Below, in pieces: positions 20,059 through 31,304 of a DNA stretch of 64,000 nucleotides. A model generated the notes under the pieces. That model did not search any database. It was not told where the DNA came from and saw only the letters and a list, made by a program, of their open reading frames with translations. Source of the stretch: Kalaharituber pfeilii (taxonomy: Eukaryota > Ascomycota > Pezizomycetes > Pezizales > Pezizaceae); the NCBI GenBank assembly GCA_015179045.1, contig WHUZ01000007.1, positions 1,786,501 to 1,850,500 on the forward strand. The letters are read 5' to 3'. Made by a program: the position numbers and the translations under genes. Each line of letters begins with the position of its first letter. Within the stretch, counting starts at the first letter, position 1.

Positions 20059-20060
20059 TT

Positions 20061-20190
20061 AGTGGAGAGACACTTCATAAATACAGATGAGAAACTGGAG
20101 ACTCCGTTGTGCCCAGAAGGTATAACTCTGGATAGGGAAGAGACGAGGCATGCCATCGATAGAGCCTTAAGCAAAACGAAGTCTCGGTCT
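20061..20190 (+). repeat. Inverted 130-bp copy of a LINE ORF2 segment
   Basis: The plus strand encodes LVERHFINTDEKLETPLCPEG and RHAIDRALSKTKSRS, essentially the reverse complement of 18472-18603 in ORF2, with one obvious base difference. It is joined head-on to truncated ORF1. A simple twin-priming inversion would give a segment from upstream of the break, not from ORF2, so a second event is needed. Confidence 0.85.
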
Positions 20191-20678
20191 ATATACCCAT
20201 AGATATCTACTCAAGTAGGCGTGCAGCGTGCCCTCCAGCTCCGCACTGTTGTCTTTTTTTCCTATCCGGATTTTTACGCGATATGTCCTGTCTCTAGCTA
20301 CGGCGAAGTGGCATTATTATACCCAAACATCATAGCCTATGCCATCGCTGCCACGGACCATTGGTAATAAACTCTTCCCCGAATAAGGTCGCGTAAGCGA
20401 GGTTCGGCTAACCCAAAAAAGGCCGCTTTGGGCGGGATTGCCGGAAACGACTAGTTTGGGCGGATAAACCCAATTTGGGAAACCAGTTGACCAGTGAATT
20501 GTAGCCACAGAAGGGTATAAAGAGGGCCGAAGAATCGGTAGATAAATGAATAGACCTCCCAAGATCACCCAACGAGTTTAAATAGAATATACTCTCTACT
20601 CTATATTTTTACAGAACCACGCCATAGACCCACGCCAGTAGGCAGTAGGGAGAAGAAGACGTCTACTTGAAGACCCAT
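20191..20678. other. Gene-free, possibly LTR-derived
   Basis: Contains a TATA-like GGGTATAAAGAGGG near 20514 and short TACTTGA-type motifs at both edges (about 20208 and 20669), which could be remains of an LTR. No partner copy was found, so this stays weak. Confidence 0.25.
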
Positions 20679-21290
20679 CTACACGGCGGATGAACGGAAC
20701 TTAAACACACGAATTATACATACATGAAACAGCATAACAGGATATACATGAGGATTGATAGACATGGAGGTCTTTAGCATATGAAGGCAGGTAACGTGGG
20801 TGGGGGCTCTAGCATGGCTTCCGTTTGCTCTTTGCAGTCGAAGTGGCCCTGGGGGTGGTGCTCTTTTCCTTTTGGGCAGGTTGGGCATGTGGAGCTCCCT
20901 TCTAAGCAACGCTGGGTGGGTGAGAGGGGCTATTATAAATGCCAATCTACAGTACAGTAGTTGAGGGTTAACAAAGTAGGCGCCGGAATGTAACCTTGCA
21001 GCTGTATTTTCAGAGGCCCGAAGAATATTTATCATATGGTCTCGTGAAACGAGATCACACTTTAACCAAAATTCCAGAGCATCTAAAGGGCCCCTGGAGG
21101 AATGATATTGATACTCTCGTAAAGCGCTGGAAGCGTGTTTGAACTCTATAGAATAGTAACTCCTGTAAAGATACTCGCAAAGTTCTGGGCTAAGAATTGC
21201 AAAACCCCTCGGGACAAGCACTTTCTGCCTGAATGCACACTGACCGCCTGCTCCACTATTAATCGCCTTATCGCTCCGTTTAGTTATCAT
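20679..21290 (-). CDS. Hypothetical protein, possibly a repeat-borne fragment
   Basis: A 203-codon frame from ATG at 21290. The N-terminal part SGAGGQCAFRQKVLVPRG is also found, nearly unchanged, on the opposite strand at 21475-21530, so it belongs to a duplicated family. The middle (ALEFWLKCDLVSRDHMINILRASENTAARLHSG) looks protein-like. The C-terminal third (KRKRAPPPGPLRLQRANGSHARAP) is basic and low-complexity. No domain is recognised. A decayed transposon gene is as likely as a cellular gene. Confidence 0.35.
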   Translation of the reverse strand: MITKRSDKAINSGAGGQCAFRQKVLVPRGFAILSPELCEYLYRSYYSIEFKHASSALREYQYHSSRGPLDALEFWLKCDLVSRDHMINILRASENTAARLHSGAYFVNPQLLYCRLAFIIAPLTHPALLRRELHMPNLPKRKRAPPPGPLRLQRANGSHARAPTHVTCLHMLKTSMSINPHVYPVMLFHVCIIRVFKFRSSAV

Positions 21291-21474
21291 TCTCTCTGTT
21301 GTTAAATGAAAATTCAATAGTGTAAATTACCCCATGGGGTAAAATCCGACCTTTTAAATTTTATGGTGTGAAAATTGCGTTTATTTCTAAGTGTGCCATG
21401 AACCTAAATGAGGCAATCCCAGGGTCAGCTCGGACTCAGACTAAGACCCAGGCTGAGAACAGGCGACCAGAAGT

Positions 21475-21555
21475 GGAGCAGGCGGTCAGTGTGCATTCAG
21501 GCAACAAGTGCCTGTCCCAAGAGGTATTGATTTTTCCGGTATGCTCTACAGTAGC
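21475..21555 (+). repeat. Inverted copy of the 5' part of the neighbouring gene
   Basis: The plus strand encodes SGAGGQCAFRQQVPVPRG, the counterpart of SGAGGQCAFRQKVLVPRG on the minus strand at about 21257-21205. The two copies face away from each other across roughly 220 bases. The frame is closed by a stop just upstream. Confidence 0.6.
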
Positions 21556-21571
21556 GTAATACTACATAGTA

Positions 21572-22195
21572 GTGGTTGTCACTGAATAATTGAGAATGGT
21601 TACCAGAAGTTACCAGGAAAAAGACGCCAACCAAACTAGGCAGGAACCGTGAGGTACCCCTTTTAACCCTGCGAAAATTATTAGTTAGTAAAATGAATTA
21701 CCACGACTAAACGCCCTACACATCTACGCATGTAAAAGCTATCATGATGCTCATGGTTCTTGATTCAGATGCAGACTCCAACTCAGATTTGGAGGAAATG
21801 GCCAAAGATACACTTCTTATGTCAATACAATGTTTTAGGGTGAATTGACACATAAAGAAGACATAAATATGAATAGGATATGTTTGCATTGTTTGTGGTT
21901 GTAGATGCATGCTGAAGGTTGATGCGAATCGAGATGTGTACGCGGATGCTGCATATGGTGCGAAATGTTGTGGGTGCATGCAGCAAAGTAGGTTACTAAC
22001 TGAGCTCTACTTACCAGAAAAGCCATTTACCAGTCGATTTCGACTGGTAAAAGAACTTATGCTGGTAAGTTGCGCCACCACCCAATGGGCCAATGAACGA
22101 AGGGGCCAAGGCACTAAAAACGCCTCAGTCAAGTATAGTTAAGTAAAGTAAAGTGTGGTACCGGTAACCATTCTCAATTATTCAGTGACAACCAC
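21572..22195. mobile_element. 624-bp MITE with perfect 33-bp TIRs and TA duplication
   Basis: Begins GTGGTTGTCACTGAATAATT, identical for 33 bases to the reverse complement of its right end, each next to TA (21570-21571 and 22196-22197). The TA target fits Tc1/mariner mobilisation. The inside is non-coding and holds a perfect 12-bp-arm hairpin TTTACCAGTCGA/TCGACTGGTAAA near 22026-22051. Identical TIRs suggest a young insertion. Confidence 0.85.
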
Positions 22196-22421
22196 TAGTA
22201 TTTACTGTACAGTATTCTCCTGCACTACTCATGCTTGGGCCACCTTCCGAGCCTCACACTTCAGCTTCCCCACACCAGAATCTGACTTTGCCGTACCGGA
22301 TTTCCGCAGCCTACTATAAGTACAACAATCTGAGTAAGCAGGGAAGCATACTGTAGCAAGAAATGAAAACTGTGTGGGGCTCGGAGCTGTGCTCAGCTCT
22401 TCGTGTTGGCTGTACCACCTA

Positions 22422-24252
22422 CTGTCGCTTACCTATTAGTGACCGAGCACCTATTAGTGACCGATCTCTTGGCACTCCTCCTCGTACAACTTCTACATGC
22501 AATATCTTCGGCTTCAGGCATGCTAGCAACATGAGGTAAATTGCAGAATATACAGCAGGTGCACCTGAATATTTGGAGGTTATTTGATAGCCATACTATA
22601 TATACATCTTTTGTAATTCAATGATATGGAGAGAAAGTATAGCATTCTACCCCCCCCTTACATAGCAAAGAATAGCATACCCTAAATATTACATGACTCT
22701 CCTCGACTATAGCTTTTCACACTCTCAAGTGGCTATAGAAGAAGATAGCTAACTTAAATGGTGATAGGATAAGGCTGCTCTGAATTTCGGTAGCCTCAAA
22801 GCAGCCACTAAAATGGCCGAAAATGCCGGAAGTGCCAAAACTTCCAATATACTCTTCTATTACTTGCAACAAGCAACTACATATACTAAAAATAACAGGA
22901 TTAATAGTTATAAGACTACTCTTATGATTACGATAGTATGTAATATAATTGGGAGTGTTGGCTACTAGGAAAACATCCTCAAGAATAGTATAGTATATTT
23001 CAGGACTGATAGTATTAATTGCTAGGAAAAATACTCTTATGAGTGCGACAGCCTCTAGTAGGATAATAGGATTGGTAGACCGGATAGGTATCTATACCAA
23101 CGATAGTATATAGCTGCAGAATTAGCTGGTATAGAAGTACCCTGACGGCTATAATAGCATATATCTAACTGATAGGATTAGTTGATGAAATGAACTTCTT
23201 ACTATATCAACATTGATAGCATATACCATAGTTGATAGAGGAGGTAAGAATAATAGTATTACTACCATGTACATCTATAAAGAATGATATAGGGAGCAAT
23301 ACTAACAAAAATTTAGTATTTCTTATAGTAATATAATAAGCGGAATTGTATCTGGATATATACTATCCTATAATGACCTCCTAGGTATAATTAGCTGCAA
23401 GAACTTCTGTCAGGGTGGTTACTGTCTTGTTATAGGTTCACCACAACCATACGGTGGGCAGTCAGTGGATGCATATATGCAAGTCATATATGAGCTGACA
23501 ATACTAGCGATGATGCTGGTGACAGTGCCGGCGCTGGCATCGCAGTCACATAAATGAGTACTATATGAGCTACGCAGAGGACTAGCATATGTAGAGCACT
23601 CAGGACAAGGTCTATAGAAAGTAATGGTACTCTGATATTGAAGTAGCAGCAATTGGTATAAATTTGTGCTTGCTGATAGAATATAGCAATTAAAGAATTA
23701 GTTCATCATATATCTACTACTTTAGTTATATAAAGCACTATTGATTATATCAAGAGCATAGAAATGCTGCTTTTAGAGTGGTATATTGGTTGCAGTGGAG
23801 TATATTATGTGTGTAGCAGGACATACTAGCAGCTTTAGCACTTCCGGCACTTTCAGATATTTTGGTAACTGCTTTTGAGGCTACAGAAATTCACAGCGAC
23901 TTATCCTACCATCATTTAGGTGAGCCACCCTTCTTCTATAGTCACTTGAGAGTACGAAGAGCTATAGTTGAGGATAGTCATATAGTATTTAGTATATGCT
24001 ATCCTTTGCTATGCAAGGGGGGGGTAGAATGCTATACTTTCTCTGCATATCATTGAATTACAAAAGGTGTATATATAGTGTGGCCATCAAATATCCTCCA
24101 AATGTTTAGGCATGCCTGCTGTATATTCTGCAATTTACCTCATGTTGCTAGCATGCCTGACGCTGAAGATATTGCATGTGGAAGTTGTACGAGGAGGAGT
24201 GCCAAGAAATCGGTCACTAATAGGTGCTCGGTCACTAATAGGTAAGCGACAG
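22422..24252. mobile_element. 1.83-kb foldback element with about 430-bp arms
   Basis: Ends CTGTCGCTTACC.../...GGTAAGCGACAG, next to TA on both sides (22420-22421, 24253-24254). Each end has two tandem copies of a 17-18-base unit ACCTATTAGTGACCGA. The arms match inward to about 22865 and 23825, leaving an AT-rich loop of about 1 kb with no coding potential. A conserved GAGGAGTGCCAAGA block near each end is shared with the foldback element at 31931-33809, so the two families are related. Confidence 0.85.
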
Positions 24253-24466
24253 TACCGGTATGTGCTTGCCAATGATTGGTTGATCAGCCTTGCTGGCGGA
24301 GCCGCATACAAATCACAGCCTCTGAAAATAAATGCGGAGAGAGAGGGAATCATCAATCTTTGACGCTGCTCACAACTCCAAAGTCAAAAAGGAAGACTCC
24401 GTACGTAGGCTCTCGTCGTTCTAATCTCTCATCATTCTGTGTGATAATTCTGTGATAAGACAAAAA

Positions 24467-27400
24467 ATGAATAATCAGCGATCGGGAAGCCCAGGAGGAA
24501 GCGGGCAAAAACGTAGTGTTCAGTAAGTTTACGGAAAGTAGCGATGCTCTTTCTTCGCTTAGGCTAACTTCCGCTACTTGATAGTCACTTATCTAGACCG
24601 AAATCTCCTGACAGAAAGCGGAGTCGGAGTACTGATCCCCCACCACCTAGTAGCTCTCTGCTTGTCACCCTCCAAACAACCGCACAAACAATTCCTCCAC
24701 AGGGAAGAGCGAGCTTAATTACTAGTCCCGTAACACGACCGCAATCAGGTTCGCAATTAGTGGGCAATGTCCCAGCATCCAGTTCAACACCTCAAAATCC
24801 TGGACAGAATTTACTGAGCAACCCAACGCGAGATCAGATCGAAGGTGTAATTAAGGATTTACGGACTGTTCATACTGAGAGTAAAGAGAAGCAATGGAAA
24901 TACACCAACAGGCATGGCGAGCGTGTGGCTGTAGTGGATCGCATAGGACCAATCCTGAAATGCATGGAGAGTTATGCAAATATTGTTGATGTAGCAATAC
25001 AGCATAACCCGACTATCACTGCTCTTGTTTGGGCTAGTGTTAGATTTATTTTGAAGGTGGGTTATAAAGTTCTTGCATTCATACATGGAGATTAATCATG
25101 GTAATAGATTGCACTCAACTATGTACAATTGATGGAAAGTCTGGAATTTGCAGTAGCAACCATTGTCAATACGATGGCAAAGTGCGAATTCTATGCCTAT
25201 ATCTACATGAACACATCGCTGGAGGTTGCATTGGAGCTTGGTTCGACAAGGGATGCTTTCAAACAAAGATTAGAGTACGCTCTGGCAGAACTCTACGATT
25301 CAATCCAGAAATTTACAGACAAAGTAAAAAAACATTTTCAGACAACATCATGTAAGATATTCGATTCCTTTTGGGGCCACCCCGTATTCTGCTAAACAAG
25401 AACTTTCAAATTTTAGGCATAAGGCAGATTGGAAATATGTTCAAGCCTTTTTCAGAAGTGATCCAACCATACCTTGATGAGATATCTAAGAAAAAAAAGG
25501 TTGTCCGAGATTGCGCAGATGAGGCTGGAATGAAAAGGATTATGGGTACGCATACAACTGACATTCAAGTCTTGCATAAATATTTTTTACTAATAAGAAC
25601 AGAGAATTCTGAGAAGCTTAAGCAAATGGAGAGGGTCTTGAATGACATAAAGAAGGAAATGGAGCCTTTATTAAGGCTAGATGGTGAGTGCAATGAAATT
25701 ATTTTCATTCATAAGGAAACGTGACGCTAATTGTCAAAAATGAAAATAGAAATCTATACAACTGTGAAGCAGAACCTTGCTATGTCCAAAGAGATCAACG
25801 AGAAGTTATCTACATTTAGTATGTTTAGTATGCACACCTATTCACAGATCATTTGCTAATGAAAAAATTAGTATTGGATCAACGAGAAACAATTGTTTGG
25901 AAAACTTTAGATGCAGATTTTGCGCAGCTTAAAAAGGACTATCTAGGTAAAAATCAGTTGGAGGTGTTCGAGTTTGATCTATATATTCCGGCAGAAGGAA
26001 TGACACATCCACATGACAGCAAGCGCTTTGATCTCCTAGAGGCAATTCAACAATTTCTATCGGACACCGTACAACAGATTTGCTTGATTCAAGGTACTGC
26101 TGGGTCTGGAAAATCAACATTCAACCATCATCTTGCACGCTATCTATGGACTGAGTACGACAAAGCCTCCAATCAAGCAACTGCAGTGGTTCCCATATTC
26201 ATCTCACTCTTTAGAATATATACATCAGGAACCCACCGAGATCTGATAGCTGCTTTCTTTGCTAAACAAGGTTTTCATCCAGACCAAATAGAGCTAGTTC
26301 GGCGTCAACGGCAGTTCGTATTTATCTTGGATGGCTATGATGAGATTGAGAGACAGGACCGAAATTTTTTTACAGCAAACGAGCTTGACTCATGGAAAGC
26401 TAAAGCTATCATTACTAGTCGACCAGAATATTTGCCCTCAGGGTATCAGAGCAAGTTTTATCCCCTCGGTCAACCGCAGCTATTTCAAGAATACTACCTT
26501 GCTCCATTTTCGAAGTCAAACATCCGGAAGTATATTTCGCAATACGTAAGGACTAGGCCTGGCTACTCAATCGAGGAGTACGAACGGTATATACTGAGTC
26601 CCGATGTGTCTGCGTTAATCAACAACCCTTTTCTCCTCAAAATGACTATGACTGTGAGGCCTCAAGGCAATGGCAAACTCAAGCGTGGGGATTTATACGA
26701 ACAGTTCATTGATTATTGGCTAAACCAGGCGCATGTCCGTTTGAATAATATTCAACTACCGAAAACTCAGTGTGATGCATACAGGCAGTTAGAAGACATG
26801 GATTTCAATCTCCAAGCACGACGCTTTTGTCAACAATTTGCACTAGCTCTGTATCGTCATCAGGTACTAGAAGCAACCTATGCACCCATTGGCATTTTCT
26901 CCAATTCTACACTACAGGGTCAGTCGGTCTGGGAAAAATTTTTAGCAAATAATGAAAAAATGCGGATTTTGCGCCTTAGTTCGCCACTTATCCGACAGGG
27001 GAATTCATACCGATTTTTACACAAGTCACTACGGGATTATTTGGTAGCCGAAGTAATTTTGGAGGATGAGGCATTCAAAGGGTGTAAAGCTAATGCACTA
27101 ATCAATGAGTTTCATCTTGTTGATGATCCCGGTGTTCTTGATTTCATTGTCGAAAAAGCATGGCAATTGCATGACTATTTTTTGACCTTGATTGAGCGAT
27201 CCAAAACTGATGCAAATTTCTCAACAGCATCTGCAAATGCAGTTACAATTCTAGTTAGAGCAGGAAAGAGCTTTGCAGGTCATGATTTGCGTGGCATACG
27301 CATTCCTAGAGCAGATATAAGTCATGGCTTCTTTGGGCGAGCTCAATTGCAAAATGCAGACTTATGTGAGGTTCGTACATATGTAATCAACAAAAACTCG

Positions 27401-29497
27401 TCGTTACTTATATAATTAGCTAATGGTATAGAGCAGATTCGTATGCATCAAACCTGGCTTGAGAAGGCAGACCTAAGTAAAGCTAGCATGAATAATGTAT
27501 CGTTTGGCGAAAGACCTTTTATGCAACTACCAGCATCTTCACGGAGTGTCGCCTTCTCTCCTGACGGCCAGCTGCTTGCCTCTGGCAGTGCTGATTGCAC
27601 TATACGCCTGTGGTCAGTCCTACGTCATGAAGCCATGCATACCTTTGAGGGTCATAGCGGGTCGGTAAATGGTGTCGCCTTCTCTCCTGACGGCCAGCTG
27701 CTTGCCTCTGGCAGTGCTGATTGCACTATTCGCCTGTGGTCAGTCCTACGTCATGAAGCCATACATACCTTTGAGGGTCATAGCGGGTCGGTAAATGGTG
27801 TCGCCTTCTCTCCTGACGGCCAGCTGCTTGCCTCTAGCAGTCGTGATTGCACTATACGCCTGTGGTCAGTCCTACGTCATGAAACCATGCATACCTTTGA
27901 GGGTCATAGCGGGTCGGTAGAGAGTGTCGCCTTCTCTCCTGACGGCCAGCTGCTTGCCTCTAGCAGTCGTGATTGCACTATACGCCTGTGGTCAGTCCTA
28001 CGCCATGAAACCATGCATACCTTTGAGGGTCATAGCGGGTCGGTAGAGAGTGTCGCCTTCTCTCCTGACGGCCAGCTGCTTGCCTCTGGCAGTCGTGATT
28101 GCACTATACGCCTGTGGTCAGTCCTACGTCATGAAGCCATGCATACCTTTGAGGGTCATAGCGAGTGGGTACAGAGTGTCGCCTTCTCTCCTGACGGCCA
28201 GCTGCTTGCCTCTGGCAGTGCTGATTGCACTATACGCCTGTGGTCAGTCCTACGTCATGAAGCCATGCATACCTTTGAGGGTCATAGCGGGTGGGTAGAG
28301 AGTGTCGCCTTCTCTCCTGACGGCCAGCTGCTTGCCTCTAGCAGTCGTGATTGCACTATACGCCTGTGGTCAGTCCTACGTCATGAAGCCATGCATACCT
28401 TTGAGGGTCATAGCGAGTGGGTACTGAGTGTCGCCTTCTCTCCTGACGGCCAGCTGCTTGCCTCTAGCAGTGGTGATCGCACTATACGCCTGTGGTCAGT
28501 CCTACGTCATGAAGCCATGCATACCTTTGAGGGTCATAGCGGGACGGTAAATGGTGTCGCCTTCTCTCCTGACGGCCAGCTGCTTGCCTCTAGCAGTGGT
28601 GATTGCACTATACGCCTGTGGTCAGTCCTACGTCATGAAACCATGCATACCTTTGAGGGTCATAGCAGGTCGGTAAAGAGTGTCGCCTTCTCTCCTGACG
28701 GCCAGCTGCTTGCCTCTGGCAGTGGTGATTGCACTATACGCCTGTGGTCAGTCCTACGTCATGAAACCATGCATACCTTTGAGGGTCATAGCGGGTCGGT
28801 ACAGAGTGTCGCCTTCTCTCCTGACGGCCAGCTGCTTGCCTCTGGCAGTGGTGATCGCACTATACGCCTGTGGTCAGTCCTACGTCATGAAACCATGCAT
28901 ACCTTTGAGGGTCATAGCGAGTGGGTACTGAGTGTCGCCTTCTCTCCTGACGGCCAGCTGCTTGCCTCTGGCAGTGATGATTGCACTATACGCCTGTGGT
29001 CAGTCCTACGTCATGAAGCCGTGCATACCTTTGAGGGTCATAGCGATTGGGTACTGAGTGTCGCCTTCTCTCCTGACGGCCAGCTGCTTGCCTCTAGCAG
29101 TCGTGATTGCACTATACGCCTGTGGTCAGTCCTACGTCATGAAACCGTGTATACCTTTGAGGGTCATAGCGATTCGGTACTGAGTGACGCCTTCTCTCCT
29201 GACGGCCAGCTGCTTGCCTCTGGCAGTGGTGATTGCACTATACTGTGGTCAGTCCTACGTCATGAAACCATGCATACCTTTGAGGGTCATAGCGAGTGGG
29301 TACATACCTCGGAAATCACCTGCGAGTGGGTACATACCTCGGAAATCACCTGTGTTTGTGTATGGGCAGTGCCCCAAAACAAACTCAACCTCACGAATGT
29401 AAACATTCAGGATGTGATCGGGCTCGACTCACTCAATTTTCGCCTGCTTGAACAACATAGAGCGGTTGGAAAGCCTGTACTTACTAAGAGTAAGTGA
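24467..29497 (+). CDS. NACHT-WD40 STAND receptor (NLR-like), seven exons
   Basis: My model joins 24467-24522, 24585-25056, 25108-25351, 25417-25683, 25750-25818, 25872-27370 and 27437-29497: 1,555 residues, all phases compatible, with CTAAC/CTAAT/CTAAA-type branch sites near most acceptors. The fifth intron end (25871, rather than 25847) and the sixth donor (27371 or 27366) are the least certain. The N-terminus is Ser/Pro/Arg-rich, then a helical fungal STAND N-domain of DUF7708 type (DRIGPILKCMESYANIVDVAIQ..ALVWASVRFIL). NACHT: P-loop GTAGSGKS near residue 444, Walker B FVFILDGYDEIE near 525, TSRPEY sensor-like motif. A short pentapeptide-like stretch (ADISHG, AQLQNADL, LEKADLSKA) links to 14 WD40 units. 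Fungal proteins of this plan detect non-self and can trigger cell death. The whole gene lies between LINE halves inside a mariner element. Confidence 0.9.
27550..29311 (+). repeat. Fourteen tandem 126-bp WD40-encoding units
   Basis: The block GCCTTCTCTCCTGACGGCC recurs every 126 bp from 27550 to 29188, giving 42-residue WD40 units (VAFSPDGQLLAS..D.TIRLWSVLRHE..HTFEGHS..V). Units differ at only a few codons. The last unit has lost one codon (CTILWS instead of CTIRLWS). Confidence 0.97.
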
Positions 29498-29965
29498 AGT
29501 TGATGAAGGTGCTATTGGTTGTAGGTGCCTTGAAACACCGCCCGGGGCCCATCCTTTCTTGTGGATTCTAGCCCCCTTTATATAGCCTCATCGAGCGTGG
29601 CGTTATTTCTTCCTGCTTATGATATCTTTATTTGCTTAACAATCATTGATTATACTATCGCTGTGGTTTGCCATTCGGTGGCACCGAGTCAGGGCCCGCC
29701 CTGCTATAGCGAACAGCGGTAAACGGTTACGTAACTTAAGAATATCTGTCCCGCAACTTATGATCTTGTTGCACCGCCTCATTGACATCATGCTAGCAAA
29801 TTCCTATTATTATCTCATGCTATGATGAACGCGACCCAGCCTGTTTTCCTATTTTTGGGGTATTGAAGTGGCGAAGTGGTAAGAGCTTGGGTTTAATTGT
29901 TTATGATATTGTGGAAAAAAGGCGATCTTTTACAAAACAAGTAGCTATGTGATTTTTTCCTGATT
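29498..29965. other. Gene-free stretch with retroposon traces
   Basis: Near 29698 a diverged copy of the micro-retroposon body (CGCCCTGCTATAGCGAACAGC) lacks a poly-A tail. At about 29868 AGTGGCGAAGTGGTAAGAGC resembles a tRNA A box, but no B box follows at the right distance, so no tRNA is called. Confidence 0.4.
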
Positions 29966-30142
29966 TTGTTTACCCGCCAAAGGCGAAAGAGAGGTGTAGA
30001 GTTGAAGATCTATCACGTCATTTTCCTTCCCTTTAATTTGTCTTACCATTTATCTTCCATTTTACTTTTTCCTCTCGTTTTATCTCACCATAGCACATAG
30101 GGCAGCACGCAAATAATGATATAAAAGAAAAAAAAAAAAAAA
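29966..30142 (+). mobile_element. SINE-like insertion with LINE-type tail
   Basis: The tail CACCATAGCACATAGGGCAGCACGC..AATGATATAAAAG plus poly-A is a diverged form of the shared LINE tail. Imperfect repeats of TTTTCCTGA flank it (about 29955-29965 and 30143-30152). Confidence 0.55.
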
Positions 30143-30396
30143 ATTTTCCTGACTTATATTTGTATTTCCTTGATTTCAATTGCTCTTCTAGATAGTCCTC
30201 AAAAAGGCAAAATATATGACCTTGCAGTTAGTTTAGACACCTACCATCGAAAGGTCTTTGCGGAAACCATGGCTAGCTCTCTACCCGGCCCTAGGTATAA
30301 TAGCTATGATAATGACCGACCCCCGAGGGAAAAGAGTGGGGTCGATGTCATATTCCTTTTCATCTTTGGATCACGTAACCCCGCATACAGGCTACC

Positions 30397-30400
30397 AACC

Positions 30401-30439
<39 letters not shown>

Positions 30440-31304
30440 TCATTTATCGCTTACCGCCCTGTGGGCTATGGCGATGTGTTAGGTACATGTGATCAACAGG
30501 AACTAAATGAGATAGAGAAAATAAAATACTGGCACACTGAAATGTAACTGAAGTCACCCTCCGTCCTCTTCCATCATCTCCATCAGCCCCTGTAGTGGGT
30601 CACCTTCTCCTTCCCTGCACTTTGGGGGTTTTATTATTGCTGCCATGCCCCCGGGCCATTTCTTCTGCCACACTCTACACCCCTCCAGTAAATGTCCGGT
30701 GGTCTCCTCCGCCTCCCCGCACCACCTACACCCTGGGTCTGTCGCCTCCCCTATGTGATGTCTCCATGCGCGTAGTCCCTTCGCCCCCAACAGTCCCGCT
30801 AGTCTCGATACTCGCGCGCCGAGTCTCTCCAGAGGTCGGTATGTCAGACCCAGTCTATTCCTTTCTCGTGCTCTCTCTCGCTTTGCCTCCTGTCTTATCC
30901 CCGCTTCTGTCACCACCTCTGCCGCGCATTGTAGCGCTGTCCCTATTCTCGCTGCCTCATCTGCTGCTTCATTTCCTGGTATACTTTTGTGACTTTTCAC
31001 CCACATCACAGCCATGTCTAGGTCTCCCCTATCCAGTCGCCTTTTCCAGGCTTCCCTGAGTCTCCTCGTCGCCCCGTCTGGTGTTGGGAGTCCCTTTGCT
31101 ATTGCTGACATCCTGGATATCGCGAACTTGGAATCTGTGATGATGAGTAGCTCTCCTTCCATCCTTTCTGCAGCCTCGCTGATCGCATATATCTCCGCAT
31201 CGTTGACAGTAGCCTGGGCTCCCAGATATATCGAATCCGTCTCTCCTCCGATTGATATACCTGCTCCGGCCTTCTCTCCGATCATGCTACCGTCTGTGTA
31301 TCAT
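30397..31304 (-). pseudogene. LINE 3' part: RNase H, 3' UTR, tail
   Basis: On the minus strand it starts abruptly at YTDGSMIGEKAGAGI, the first catalytic motif of RNase H. It continues NDAEIYAISEAAERM, LIITDSKFAISRM, AVMWVKSHKSIPGNEAADEAARIG, then a C-terminal CRWCGEAEETTGHLLEGC zinc-type motif, ending EMMEEDGG and a stop at 30554. The 3' UTR closes with CATCGCCATAGCCCACAGGGCGGTAAGCGAT, ATGATAT and a 35-base poly-A. The missing endonuclease/RT part is what lies at 17119-20060. The two together make one complete LINE in permuted order. Confidence 0.9.

Noticed and set aside
25819..25847. 29-bp intron in the receptor gene
   Set aside because: Too short for a fungal spliceosomal intron; the acceptor at 25871 gives 53 bp, a CTAAT branch site and the correct phase.
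29868..29890. tRNA-like A box (GTGGCGAAGTGGTAAGAGC)
   Set aside because: No B box at the proper distance and no cloverleaf can be drawn.
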